Assembly: GCA_029975475.1 (NCBI GenBank) | Contig: JARKPB010000019.1 | Coordinates: 186,001-250,000 of the forward strand | Length of the DNA: 64,000 nucleotides | Direction of reading: 5' to 3' | Origin: Anaerolineaceae bacterium | GTDB taxonomy: Bacteria > Chloroflexota > Anaerolineae > Anaerolineales > Anaerolineaceae | Notes under the pieces: model-generated | The model's database searches: none | Told to the model about the DNA's origin: nothing | What the model saw: only the letters and a program-made list of their open reading frames with translations | Position numbers and translations under genes: made by a program | Shown: one piece after another, positions 9,601 to 18,200 of the stretch | Position numbering within the stretch: position 1 is the stretch's first letter | How the letters are laid out: the number at the start of each line of letters is the position of its first letter

Positions 9601-10172
9601 AGTCGGGCGTGGCGGCGCGAGATGGTCGGGTACGGCAGCAGGATCTGGCAATTTTCGCGGCCGATATACTGCTCTCCCTGCTGCAAGGTATACTCGACCC
9701 ACTGGCCGCCGGGCAGCATGCAGCGCAGCACCGGGATCAGGCTGCTGGAAGGCTGCGGCGGCGGAGGCGGAGGCGGCGGCGCGGGAGAGACTTCCGAAGT
9801 CACCGCGCCGGTCTGAGTGCTGACCGGCTGGGGCGCTGGCGCGGCCGCGGGGCTGGCGGTTTCCACCGCCGGCTCGACCATGAAGCGAAAATCAAGAATG
9901 GTAAAAACATGGCCGGGTTTGAGGGGAACGCGTTCGCGCGGCGGCAGCGGCCGGCCTTCCAGCTGCGTGCCGTTTGAAGATCCGAGATCGGTCAGAAAAA
10001 GCCCGTCCGCGCCGAGTTCCAGGCGCGCGTGCTGGCGGGAAATTTCGTTGACCTGAAACGAGATGGCGCAGTCCGGGCTGCGGCCAATGATGTATTCACC
10101 CGGCGGCAGGCTGCGTTCCGTCCAGGGTGAATCACCGCGGGCAATATGCAGAATAAATCCTTCAACGGGCAT
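6696..10172 (-). CDS. ABCG-type ABC transporter with three FHA domains
   Basis: A single 1158-residue chain. FHA domain 1 spans about residues 20-98 (GRSPDC, SRQHARLEL, DLGSSNGT). A Pro-rich linker follows, then FHA 2 at about 160-235 (GRENCQ, SRRHARL, DCGSRNGIYL) and FHA 3 at about 275-350 (GRAPDNRIVLDHPLVSRYHA, HSANGVYV). The ATPase domain lies at about 365-600, with Walker A GMSGAGKST, signature LSGGQ and Walker B LFFLDEPTSGLD. The membrane domain of ABCG type starts near 670 and has five helices. A long extracytoplasmic stretch with cysteines, a Pro/Ser/Thr-rich segment and a helical region follows, and the chain ends in a last membrane helix. The layout resembles mycobacterial Rv1747, whose FHA domains are read by Ser/Thr kinases, but has one more FHA. 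The start ATG has GGAGG upstream. The substrate is unknown, probably a lipid or lipid-linked molecule. Confidence 0.93.
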   Translation of the reverse strand: MPVEGFILHIARGDSPWTERSLPPGEYIIGRSPDCAISFQVNEISRQHARLELGADGLFLTDLGSSNGTQLEGRPLPPRERVPLKPGHVFTILDFRFMVEPAVETASPAAAPAPQPVSTQTGAVTSEVSPAPPPPPPPPQPSSSLIPVLRCMLPGGQWVEYTLQQGEQYIGRENCQILLPYPTISRRHARLMVSGSEVMIADCGSRNGIYLQGQKLVPNQLTLLATNAPFEIEEFTFELVLRPTAASAGLDCMTVTDPAALAAAPVAVATAGLNLLGLEKVTIGRAPDNRIVLDHPLVSRYHAVIERMGTRSRLLDLHSANGVYVNQQRVSESAWLNPGDTIRIGPYQLQFTGNELRQSAAEGYAVTVVGLNKWVSKDLNLLKDISLAIGKNEFVALVGMSGAGKSTLQDAINGFRPATHGQVLVNGVDLYRHYEMFRDDIGNVPQRDIVHMELTPAQELEYAARLRMPPDTTPEERQKAIRETLEDLDLTARRDVPIHKLSGGQLKRVSIGVELLTKPHLFFLDEPTSGLDPGTEYEMMRLLRRLADQGRTVMLITHATKNVMFCDKVIILARGGNLAFFGPPENALEYFDSFRTSRERLEKKMEFDDIYRILQDEKRGTPDEWRQRYLNSPYARFIYPGQQPYAVPEAAAAAAMTTRRKRISPLRQFFVLSARNLRCMFQDKITLMLTIALAPILGLMNFIWGFDMFDPVTGDAAKIMALWFMVAVVAILAGAMGSVREIVKELEIYKRERAVGLQIFPYVLSKVWIGVILAVYQGVVLTGFTLVLTRPVITGQGGLPAIFFTTILAIICGYLLGLVISSIAPNQSSAQIILIAALVPQFVLTGVLQPLHRIPLGNYLSLPISTRWAYEAYVNASGMGDNMVADPCWQLPKAQRVLLTTTQKESCFCMGPNIFINCAAFPGVQSPDFYDEAARLALSQQEPTKPVQPTRLPSPSPMPSPTMLPTPRLGATPSPYPTPAPLPLVLWFDPSTKATQMAGLPADEVIERLSNEIITYYRDYKYNTEQMINNYRLKREGQFASYAADMMVVVDQYKEKVKGQISEYIEHEAEVMNEYSKQVEKQFTDYFDQVERYGEELTDWQKNRQEAIGAAETILGMVWDNYGVAFKGNPYTRWLYMGLIGLGEFILILLFMKRKDVV

Positions 10173-10308
10173 CTCCCACCTCCGCAGATGTATTTATGCT
10201 GCTGTTTGTATAACCATTAATCAATCTTCGGTAGTATTATTCTAGCACGGAGCAAGAACTTTCGCGCAGTCAGTGTATCTATCAGGTGAATTTTCCTCTA
10301 AGGGACAA

Positions 10309-12000
10309 ATGGTACTCTATCTGGCAGTCAGCGTTACCATCGCCTTTATCACCCTGGGGTTTGGGTGGCCCGTGCTGGTCTGGATGAAAGCCCGGCCAAC
10401 CAGCGCCAGCGCGAGCCTGGCTGCCAGCCTGTTCACCGGTCTGGCGGTGGTCACCGCCCTGGCCGGCTGGGTTTCGCTGGTCGCGCGCATCCACTTTGAA
10501 TTTCAGATTTTTCTGCTGCTTGCTGCCGGCGTGCTCTGGCGGCGGTATAAACCCTACACCATGATTGGGCGGGTTGACCCGCGCGGTTTCAGTTTCTGGG
10601 CGGCGGGCGGGATTCTGGCGGTCGTTTTTGTCCTGCTGTTCAACCAGGCCGCCACCCCGCCGGCCAATTACGACACCGGCACCTACCACCAGCAGGTGAT
10701 CCGCTGGATCAATACCTACCCGGCTGTGCCCGGGCTGGCGAATTATCACCTCCGCCTGGGATACAACTCCTCCTGGTTAACCAGCGGGGCGGTGTTCAGT
10801 TTCCCCTTCTTCGCGATTGGCCCGCTCTACCCGGTCACCCTGTTTGTCTTTCTGGTCTTCTGCGGGTACGCTTTCGCGCCGCTCCACGCGGTGATACAGG
10901 GCAGCCGGCTCACCACCAGCGGGCTGCTGCGCCTGACGCTGGGAGCGGCGAGTTTCGTGTACCTGATCACCGAGGTCTCCTCCCCCGGCACCGACGCGCC
11001 CACCACGCTGCTGATCTGGTTTCTGGTCTGTGAAGCAGCACGCCTGATAGAAGAACGCTCGCTGCTGGCCGATCCGCAGTTCATCCTTCTCGCAGCCCTG
11101 ACCTTTTTCTGCGTCAGCGCCAAACTGAGCAGCCTGCTGCTGGCCGTTGGGCCGGCGATCGCTGGGCTGGGGCTGGCGCGCCGAAGAGATTTCCGCGGTC
11201 TGACCTGGCTGGCGGGGCTGTCAGCCTTTTTTCTGCTGCCCTATCTTGGCAGGAACCTGGTGCTGAGCGGATACCTGGTTTTTCCCGGTCTGGGATGGGA
11301 CCCTTTTCATTTTGACTGGCGGGTGCCCGCGGAGACCGCCCTGGAAGAAGCCAGGGTGATTCGCTGGTTTGCCAGCAGCCCGGGCACCCCGTTTAACGAA
11401 TTTGAGACCATGCACCTTGTGGACTGGGCACCGGAGTGGTTTGCCAGATTGCTGCCGCGCCAGAAAGCGCTGCTGGCGGCCTGCGGCGGTCTGCCGCTCC
11501 TGCTGGCCGGCCTGGCGCTGATCTTCCGCAGCCTGCGCCGACAGATCGGCCGGGCGGTCTGGCTGCTGTCCCTTCAGGCTATCCTGCTGTGCGGGATCAT
11601 CTTCTGGTTTCTCTCCGCGCCGGCAATGCGCTTTGGCTACGGGGCGCTGGCGGCTTTCGCCAGTCTGCCCGGCTGCGTTCTTCTGGAATGGCTGATTCAG
11701 CGCCTGCCGGGGTTGAAGCGAGTCCTGCGCCCGCTATTGCCGGCTGGACTGCTGGCCGTCCTGCTGCTCTTCAGCCGGCCTTACTGGTCGCTGCAGAATC
11801 TCCCGCAGCGCTGGCTGACGCCGCTTCCCCCGCCGGTTTACCCCAGCGCTCCCTGCGCGTTCAAGAACTTTCGCACCATGTGCCAGGACAACGAAGTCCA
11901 CGCCTGCCACAGCTCGATTTTCCCCTGCGCCATTTACGGCAACCCGGATATCGAGAAACGCGGTGAAAGCCTGCGCGAAGGCTTCCGCTACGCGCCGTAG
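10309..12000 (+). CDS. large multi-pass membrane protein, GT-C-like
   Basis: About 563 residues with 11-13 hydrophobic helices. The first long loop contains NYDTGTYHQQVIRW followed by GLANYHLRLGYNSSW, a signature I associate with a family of membrane proteins annotated as LIC_10190-like and related to GT-C glycosyltransferases. The C-terminal ~55 residues are soluble with four cysteines (CAFKN, MCQDN, HACHSS, FPCAIYG). The ATG at 10309 is preceded by AAGGGAC. An earlier in-frame GTG at 10273 lacks such a site. The gene is divergent from the FHA-ABC gene, with about 136 bp of AT-richer sequence between them that should hold both promoters. The enzymatic role is inferred, not shown. Confidence 0.7.
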   Translation: MVLYLAVSVTIAFITLGFGWPVLVWMKARPTSASASLAASLFTGLAVVTALAGWVSLVARIHFEFQIFLLLAAGVLWRRYKPYTMIGRVDPRGFSFWAAGGILAVVFVLLFNQAATPPANYDTGTYHQQVIRWINTYPAVPGLANYHLRLGYNSSWLTSGAVFSFPFFAIGPLYPVTLFVFLVFCGYAFAPLHAVIQGSRLTTSGLLRLTLGAASFVYLITEVSSPGTDAPTTLLIWFLVCEAARLIEERSLLADPQFILLAALTFFCVSAKLSSLLLAVGPAIAGLGLARRRDFRGLTWLAGLSAFFLLPYLGRNLVLSGYLVFPGLGWDPFHFDWRVPAETALEEARVIRWFASSPGTPFNEFETMHLVDWAPEWFARLLPRQKALLAACGGLPLLLAGLALIFRSLRRQIGRAVWLLSLQAILLCGIIFWFLSAPAMRFGYGALAAFASLPGCVLLEWLIQRLPGLKRVLRPLLPAGLLAVLLLFSRPYWSLQNLPQRWLTPLPPPVYPSAPCAFKNFRTMCQDNEVHACHSSIFPCAIYGNPDIEKRGESLREGFRYAP

Positions 12001-12030
12001 GGATTTCGCCGGTTTTCGGGCTGGACGGGA

Positions 12031-15000
12031 TCACTTTCCTTCGTCCGGCAGGGTAAAGTAGAAGGTCGCCCCCTGGCCCACCTCGCCCTCCGCCCAGACT
12101 CGCCCGCCGTGGCGGTTGATGATGCGTTTGACGGTGGCCAGGCCGATGCCGGTGCCGGGATAGGCGCCGGTGTTGTGCAGGCGCTGAAAAACGCCAAAGA
12201 GCTTATCCGCGTACTGCATTTCAAAGCCGACGCCGTTGTCGCTGATGCTGAAGACGCGCTGGCTGCCGCGGCCGGTGGCTCTGAATTCAATCTTCGCCGG
12301 GCGGCGGTCAAGGGTGAATTTCCAGGCATTTTGCAGCAGATTCTCGAGGGCGACCTGAATCAAGCCCTCATCCACTGACGCTTTCACATCCGGCTGGATG
12401 ATAAAGGTTACCTCGCGCTGCGGCTCGTCCGCCTGCAGCCGCTCGGCGATCCCGGCCACCATCAGGCTGAGGTTGACCGGCTTGCGCTCCATTTCGGCGC
12501 GCGAGATGCGCGACAGGCGCAGCAGATCATCAATCAGGTTGCCCATGCGTTTGACGCTGGCGTCAATCCGGTCAAGCATCATGCGGCCGTCTTCGTTCAA
12601 CCGGTCGCCGTGATCTTCATGCAGCAGAGCGCTAAAACCGCTGATCGCGCGCAGCGGCGCGCGCAGATCGTGCGAGACGGAATAAGCGAAGGATTCCAGT
12701 TCTTTGTTGGCGGCTTCCAGCTGGGCTGTGCGCTGTCTGACGCGCTCTTCCAGCACGGCGTTCATTCGCGAGAGCTGTTCTTCCGCCAGCTTGCGGGCGG
12801 TGATGTCTTCATGCACCACCACCAGGCGCGGCAGGTCCCCGGCGGTGAAACGGGTAACGCGCGCCTGGAACCAGCGCCGCTCGCGGTCCCCGTGGCAGGC
12901 GTATTCCATCGAAAAGTCTTCCCGCTCGCCCGCCAGAACCGCGCGGATGCCCGCCGCCATTTGCGCCGCTTCGTCCGCCTGCGGGCCAACGGCCCGGTCG
13001 CAGACATCCAGATAATTCTGACGGTTTTTCAAGATTTTTGCCGGGTTTGGCGCGTGTAACTCGGCGAAAGCGTCCCAGGCGCGGTTGGTGGCGATGATCG
13101 TGCCGCACTCATCCAGCACGCACAGGTGCGCGGAGAGGGCGTCAATGGTCGAGCGGCGGAAGGCTTCTGAATCCTTGAGGGCGGCGTGGGTGCGCTGCTG
13201 GTCTTCCACCAGGCTGAGCAGCGCGCGGCGGGATTTTTCCGCCTCGGCCAGCAGGCGTTCAAGCTCGCGCTGGGCAGATTGCAGGCGCTCTTCGGCTTGC
13301 TTGCGGGCGGTGATATCGCGCACCAGGCCCTGGAAACGCCCATCCGGCAATTTTTGGCCGGTGATTTCCACATACACGCTGCCGCCGTTCTTGTGGCGCA
13401 GCCGGCGTTCATTGCGCAGCGTGATCCCTTGCGCCAGCTGGCGCAGCCGCTGGGGCAAACCGGCCTGATCTTCCGGCACCAGCAGGTCGCGCATATTCAT
13501 TTTTAAAATCTCATCGCGGGTGTACCCGACCAGTTCGCAGCCGCTGAGATTGACATCCAGATAGTTCCCCTGCGGATCGGAGATAAAGATGCCTTCGGCG
13601 GCTTGATCAAAGAGCATGCGGTATTCTTCTTCCCGCTGGCGGATATTTTCCTCGGCTGCTTTGCGCTCGCTCAGATCGTAGAGGGCGATCAACAGGGCTG
13701 GCCTGCCCTGGTATTCAATCAATTCCGCCCCGGCTTCCACATATATGTAACTGCCGTCTTTGCGGCGCAGCCGCTCTTCCACCACGCGCGGACGGTCGCC
13801 GGTTTTCTCCAGCGCGTCGCGGATGGCCGTTTCGACGATGGGTAGGTCTTCGGGATGCACCAGATCTCGCGGCCCCAGCCCGCTCATCGCTTCGACCGAT
13901 TCGTAGCCGGTTAACCGCAGCGCGGCTTGATTGGCGAAGACGACTTTATCGTCCACATGAATCATGATGCCCTGTTTCAGCGCTTCGACAATCACCCGGT
14001 AGCGGTGTTCCGATTCTCGCACGGCCGCCTGGGCGGCGATCAGCTCGCTGATGTCGTGCAGCACCACCAGGACGTACTCGATCTGTCCCTGCGCATTCAC
14101 CACCGGCGACAGGCGCACGTCCAGGTTCACCGTCCCTTCCGGGCCTTCCCAGTCAAAGCGGCGCTGGATACCCTCCCCGCCTGAAAAGACCCGCTGAAGA
14201 TCCTCTTCCCACAGGCGGGAATACGCGGGCAGGGTACCAATCTCGCGGTAGGTCTTGCCAATAATTTGCGCCTCGGACACCCCGCCCAGTTGTAAACCGG
14301 CCGGGTTGACGTACACATGCCGCCCGTCTTGATCGAACAGCAGGATGGCGTCCTGGCTGCTTTCCGCCAGGCTGCGAAAGCGGGCTTCGCTGGCGGACAG
14401 CAGGGCTTCATACTGTTTCTGGTCGGTGATATCCTGGTGGCAGCCGATAAACCGCTCCGGGCGCCCTTCCGCATCGCGGTAGACGATTCCGCGCGAGAGG
14501 ATGTAGCGGTAAGAGCCGTCTTTGGCGCGCATGCGAAATTCAGCCTGGTACAGTGGGATCTTGCCGTCAAGACAGGCTTTTTCCTTTTCCATCGTAGCCG
14601 GGAAGTCATCCGGGTGCACCAGGTCGCGCCAGGTATTGAAGTCAAAGGGCAGTTCCGATCCCGAATACCCCAGCTGGGTCTCCCACTCGCGCGAATGATA
14701 CTCGTCACCGGTGCGCAGATTCTGGTCAAACAGGCCGATATTGGCGCTTTCCACCACCAGGCGCAGCCGTTCTTCACTCAGGCGCACCTGTTCGACGGCG
14801 TGCTCGGCGCTCTGCCGTTCGACCAGGATGCTGCCCAGCAGGGCAGTCACCAGCGGGTAAAGCAGCAGCACCGGGATCCAGATCGATTCGACCACACTTA
14901 ACGCGGTCTGGATTGGCAGGGTAAACATCAGCGCCAGCATGACCAGGTGGATCGCCACCCCGAACAGATAGAGCTGCCAGAATTTCAGGTTGATCGTCTG

Positions 15001-15387
15001 GCGGCGGCGCTGCCAGCGCCAGAGCAGCCCCAGCCCCCCGGTGGCGAGGATCACCAGCACGCCGGTCAGCGCGGCCGGGCCGCCGATCCACAGGCGGTAA
15101 ACGGCGGCGATCAGCATGGCAATCGCGGTCGGGATCGTCCCCAGGAACAATCCGCTGATGCCCAGCAGGACCGAGCGCATATCAAAGATGATCCCGGGGG
15201 AATAGATCCAGGGGGTGCTCATCACCCCCAAAGCCAGCGCGCCGACCAGCACCCCGAGCAGCAGCTGCCGCAGGGGCGAGCGCCGTCTCTTGCCGCGCCG
15301 CAAAACAAAGAAATCAAACAGCAGGGTCAGCGCCAGCAAAAGCGCGCCGTTCTGTAACAGCGTGAGGAACGATCCGCTGCTGTTCAT
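12031..15387 (-). CDS. multi-PAS sensor histidine kinase (5TMR-LYT-like input)
   Basis: 1118 residues. The N-terminal ~190 residues form about five or six membrane helices with motifs of the LytS-type 5TM receptor (DMRSVLLGISGLFLG, then RLWIGG). Five PAS domains follow, at about 205-320, 335-445, 460-570, 585-695 and 740-860. A coiled segment leads to HisKA with YSVSHDLRAPLR (phospho-acceptor His about residue 906). The HATPase domain has N-box NLLQNAWKFT, G1 DNGVGF and G2 GTGIGLATV. No receiver domain is attached and no response regulator is adjacent. Its start codon overlaps the stop of the upstream PAS gene by 4 bp (ATGA), so the two are translationally coupled. Signals are unknown. Confidence 0.93.
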   Translation of the reverse strand: MNSSGSFLTLLQNGALLLALTLLFDFFVLRRGKRRRSPLRQLLLGVLVGALALGVMSTPWIYSPGIIFDMRSVLLGISGLFLGTIPTAIAMLIAAVYRLWIGGPAALTGVLVILATGGLGLLWRWQRRRQTINLKFWQLYLFGVAIHLVMLALMFTLPIQTALSVVESIWIPVLLLYPLVTALLGSILVERQSAEHAVEQVRLSEERLRLVVESANIGLFDQNLRTGDEYHSREWETQLGYSGSELPFDFNTWRDLVHPDDFPATMEKEKACLDGKIPLYQAEFRMRAKDGSYRYILSRGIVYRDAEGRPERFIGCHQDITDQKQYEALLSASEARFRSLAESSQDAILLFDQDGRHVYVNPAGLQLGGVSEAQIIGKTYREIGTLPAYSRLWEEDLQRVFSGGEGIQRRFDWEGPEGTVNLDVRLSPVVNAQGQIEYVLVVLHDISELIAAQAAVRESEHRYRVIVEALKQGIMIHVDDKVVFANQAALRLTGYESVEAMSGLGPRDLVHPEDLPIVETAIRDALEKTGDRPRVVEERLRRKDGSYIYVEAGAELIEYQGRPALLIALYDLSERKAAEENIRQREEEYRMLFDQAAEGIFISDPQGNYLDVNLSGCELVGYTRDEILKMNMRDLLVPEDQAGLPQRLRQLAQGITLRNERRLRHKNGGSVYVEITGQKLPDGRFQGLVRDITARKQAEERLQSAQRELERLLAEAEKSRRALLSLVEDQQRTHAALKDSEAFRRSTIDALSAHLCVLDECGTIIATNRAWDAFAELHAPNPAKILKNRQNYLDVCDRAVGPQADEAAQMAAGIRAVLAGEREDFSMEYACHGDRERRWFQARVTRFTAGDLPRLVVVHEDITARKLAEEQLSRMNAVLEERVRQRTAQLEAANKELESFAYSVSHDLRAPLRAISGFSALLHEDHGDRLNEDGRMMLDRIDASVKRMGNLIDDLLRLSRISRAEMERKPVNLSLMVAGIAERLQADEPQREVTFIIQPDVKASVDEGLIQVALENLLQNAWKFTLDRRPAKIEFRATGRGSQRVFSISDNGVGFEMQYADKLFGVFQRLHNTGAYPGTGIGLATVKRIINRHGGRVWAEGEVGQGATFYFTLPDEGK

Positions 15388-18008
15388 CGCGCCTCTTCTT
15401 CCGGAGCGCCGTAACGCGGCGGCTGGCCGCTGCTCTGCAGCAGCTCATTGACCTCGCGTTTTAATTCAAGGATGCGCTCCTCGCGCCCGAGCATCACTGC
15501 CTGCCAGCGTTTCAATTCAGCCAGCTGCTCCGCGACTTTGCGTTCCGCGTCCATTCGCGCAGTGATGTCGTGCACCAGCGAGTAAAGCAGGGTGCGCCCT
15601 TTGAGCATGATCGGTCCGCTGTAGACTTCGACTTCGGTAACCGTCCCGTCCTTTCGGCGGTGTTTGAAATTGAAATAATTGCGCTGCTGGCTGGCGGCTT
15701 TTTGCATTTCTTCTTTGACCTGTTCAGGCGAGAGGGTGTTAATCTGGGTGATATACATGTTCAACAATTCGTCGCGGCTCCAGCCGTAATAGCGTTCGGC
15801 GGTCTGGTTGGCGTCCACGATGCGCCCGTCCTGCGGGTCGATCAAAAACATCACCGCGTGGTTGTTCTCAAAAAGCGCGCGGTAGCGTTCTTCGCTTTCT
15901 TTCAGCGCCTGTTGTGCCAGCACGCGCTCGGTCACATCGCGGGCGATGGCGACCATGTAAGCGGCCTGCCCCTGCGCGTCGCGGACCGCGCGCATGGTGC
16001 AGGAATGGTAGCGCCATTCCCCGTTCTTATGCCGGACGCGGTACTCGCCGCTTTCCTGACGCAGTTCTTCTTCCAGGGTCCGCGCGATTAACCGGTACCC
16101 GCCCGCCACATGGTCGGGATGGACAAACTGGCTGAACGGCTGGCCCAGCATCTCTTCTTCAGAATATCCCAGGAAGTCCTGAAAATTTGGCGAAACATAG
16201 GTGAAAATCCCGTCCAGAGTCAGGGTGAAGATCATGTCGCTCGCGTTTTCCACGTAAGAACGGAAGCGTTCTTCACTTTGACGCAGCGCCAGTTCCGCCA
16301 GTTTGCGTTCTGTGATCACCTCGGTGTAGGCGATCATACCGCCGATGCTGCCGTCCCCCTGATACCAGGGCCGGCATTCCCAGCGGGTGTAGGTAATGCT
16401 GCCGTCCGGGCGCTCAAAATAATCATCGTCATTCGAGACCACTTCGCCTTTCAACGCGCGCTGATGCGCTTCAATCCAGCGCGGCGGCATTTCCGGGAAA
16501 ATTTCGTAATGGTTCCTGCCCAGAATATCCGCTTCCTGGACGCCGTAGTCCTTCAGAAACCGTTCGCTGACCGCCAGGTAGTTCATGTTGCGGTCAAACA
16601 CCGCGATGGCGTTGGGATCATGCTGGACGATATAGCGCATCAGGGTTTCCGAATCGCGCAGCGCCTGTTCGGCGGCCAGGCGGGCGCTGATGTCGCGAAT
16701 GGCGGCGATGTGCACCGGCAGGCCGTGGTAATTGAACAGGCGGGCGGTGATCTCAACCGGGAAGACCGTCCCGTCTTTTTTCTTGTGCCAGCGCAGCGGG
16801 ATAACCACCACGCGGTGGATATCGGGCGGGTTTTCGGTGGTGGCTTTGCGGGTTTCCGCCGGCTCGGCGGAAAGATCGGTATTCTTCATGCCCATCAGCT
16901 CTTCGTGACTGTAACCGTACAGAGCCACGGCGGCCTGGTTTGCCTGCAGCAGGCGGCCTTCCAGGTTATCAATCAGGAAGAGCGCGTCCGATTCAGCCTC
17001 GAACAACTGGCGGTAGGTTTCTTCACTTTCCCGAAGGGCTTCTTCGACCTCGATGCGCCAGGTGATATCCCGGCTGGAGCCGATCACCACCAGGCGGCCG
17101 TCTTCGTTTTTCGATAGGCGCGAGGTGATCTCCAGCGGGATCCAGCGGCCGTCCTTGTGCCGCTGGCGCATTTCGTTGGTGCGCAGCTCGGCGCCGGGTT
17201 TGCCAGCCAGAAAATCTTTCACCCGTTCCGGCAGCCGCTCGGTGACTTGATACCGGTCCTCGGGATGGATGAATTCCAGAGGGGAGATTGCCAGCGTTTC
17301 CTCGACCGTGTAACCGAGGAGGTTTTCCACCGTCGGGCTGATGTAGGTCAGCTTCTGGGTTTCCACATCCATGACCCAGATCACATCGGCCATGTTTTCG
17401 GTGATAAAGCGCAGCTCTTCCTCGCGCTCGGCCAGGGTTTGCGCCGCGGCGCGGCTTTGAGCCAGAATGCGGTTGCTGCGCTCGGCCAGCAGCCAGGCCA
17501 GCGCGCCGACCAGGAAGAAGACCACCAGGACGGTCCAGTCGAAAGGCTCGGGCCACTGCGCGACCAAAAACGACAGGGAATATGAAACCATCGCCAGCGC
17601 GGCGGCCAGCATCGAGCAGGACGGGCAGATCAAGAACGCCGCGCAGAGGATGGGGACTTCGAGCATCAACACCGCCTGCTGCTGGAAATTCCCGATCAAC
17701 GGATAGGGCATGACAAAAATCATCGCCAGCAGATAAATCTGGGCAGCCTGATGCGTCCAGCCGCGCCGGTTTAGCCAGAAAACGGCGGTGAGTAAGACCA
17801 GTAAACCAATATCAAGGAAGATATACGGCCGGTGAAGATTGTCGCGGTAGCCAAAGAACAACACCAGGTTCCAGATCAGGAAGCCTGAAATCAGGAGCAA
17901 ACTGACCAGCACCAGGTAAGCCAGCAGCCTGCCCGCGCCGTGCTGGCGTTCATTCGTCCGATGCTGATACGTCCACCAGTTCAGCCACCGCTGCCAGAGC
18001 GCTTTCAT
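15384..18008 (-). CDS. multi-PAS membrane sensor without kinase domain
   Basis: 874 residues. An N-terminal membrane domain of about six helices (about residues 25-180) is followed by five PAS domains with associated PAC segments (about 195-320, 325-445, 450-570, 575-695 and 700-820). The chain ends in a coiled coil containing WQAVMLGREERILELKREV and a short polar tail. There is no HisKA, HATPase, GGDEF, EAL or methyl-accepting domain. Such a tail usually leads into a kinase, so the output here must act in trans. The next gene is a PAS histidine kinase overlapping by 4 bp, the obvious partner. The ATG at 18008 has AGGAGG upstream. A -10-like TATACT lies about 45 bp further upstream without a clear -35. 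Confidence 0.9.
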   Translation of the reverse strand: MKALWQRWLNWWTYQHRTNERQHGAGRLLAYLVLVSLLLISGFLIWNLVLFFGYRDNLHRPYIFLDIGLLVLLTAVFWLNRRGWTHQAAQIYLLAMIFVMPYPLIGNFQQQAVLMLEVPILCAAFLICPSCSMLAAALAMVSYSLSFLVAQWPEPFDWTVLVVFFLVGALAWLLAERSNRILAQSRAAAQTLAEREEELRFITENMADVIWVMDVETQKLTYISPTVENLLGYTVEETLAISPLEFIHPEDRYQVTERLPERVKDFLAGKPGAELRTNEMRQRHKDGRWIPLEITSRLSKNEDGRLVVIGSSRDITWRIEVEEALRESEETYRQLFEAESDALFLIDNLEGRLLQANQAAVALYGYSHEELMGMKNTDLSAEPAETRKATTENPPDIHRVVVIPLRWHKKKDGTVFPVEITARLFNYHGLPVHIAAIRDISARLAAEQALRDSETLMRYIVQHDPNAIAVFDRNMNYLAVSERFLKDYGVQEADILGRNHYEIFPEMPPRWIEAHQRALKGEVVSNDDDYFERPDGSITYTRWECRPWYQGDGSIGGMIAYTEVITERKLAELALRQSEERFRSYVENASDMIFTLTLDGIFTYVSPNFQDFLGYSEEEMLGQPFSQFVHPDHVAGGYRLIARTLEEELRQESGEYRVRHKNGEWRYHSCTMRAVRDAQGQAAYMVAIARDVTERVLAQQALKESEERYRALFENNHAVMFLIDPQDGRIVDANQTAERYYGWSRDELLNMYITQINTLSPEQVKEEMQKAASQQRNYFNFKHRRKDGTVTEVEVYSGPIMLKGRTLLYSLVHDITARMDAERKVAEQLAELKRWQAVMLGREERILELKREVNELLQSSGQPPRYGAPEEEAR

Positions 18009-18165
18009 ACGCCTCCTGAGATGGACCGACCGTTGACCGAAGAACCTAGATTAATAGTATATTAACCCGAATATGCCCGCGCTTCAAGCGAAAACAGGGG
18101 CAATTTTCCCGGGTCTGGCCAGTCAACCTGTCCACCTGGCCAGATGCGGGCGCGTTCGGCTGTGG

Positions 18166-18171
18166 TATGAT
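18166..18171 (+). promoter_or_regulatory. extended -10 element for the ABC exporter pair
   Basis: TGGTATGAT gives an extended -10 (TGn plus TATGAT), 29 bp before the ATG at 18201. No convincing -35 is visible, which is compatible with an extended -10 promoter. A ribosome site AAAAGG follows. Confidence 0.5.
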
Positions 18172-18200
18172 ACGCTCAATGTGTCTTAAAAAGGTTCATC

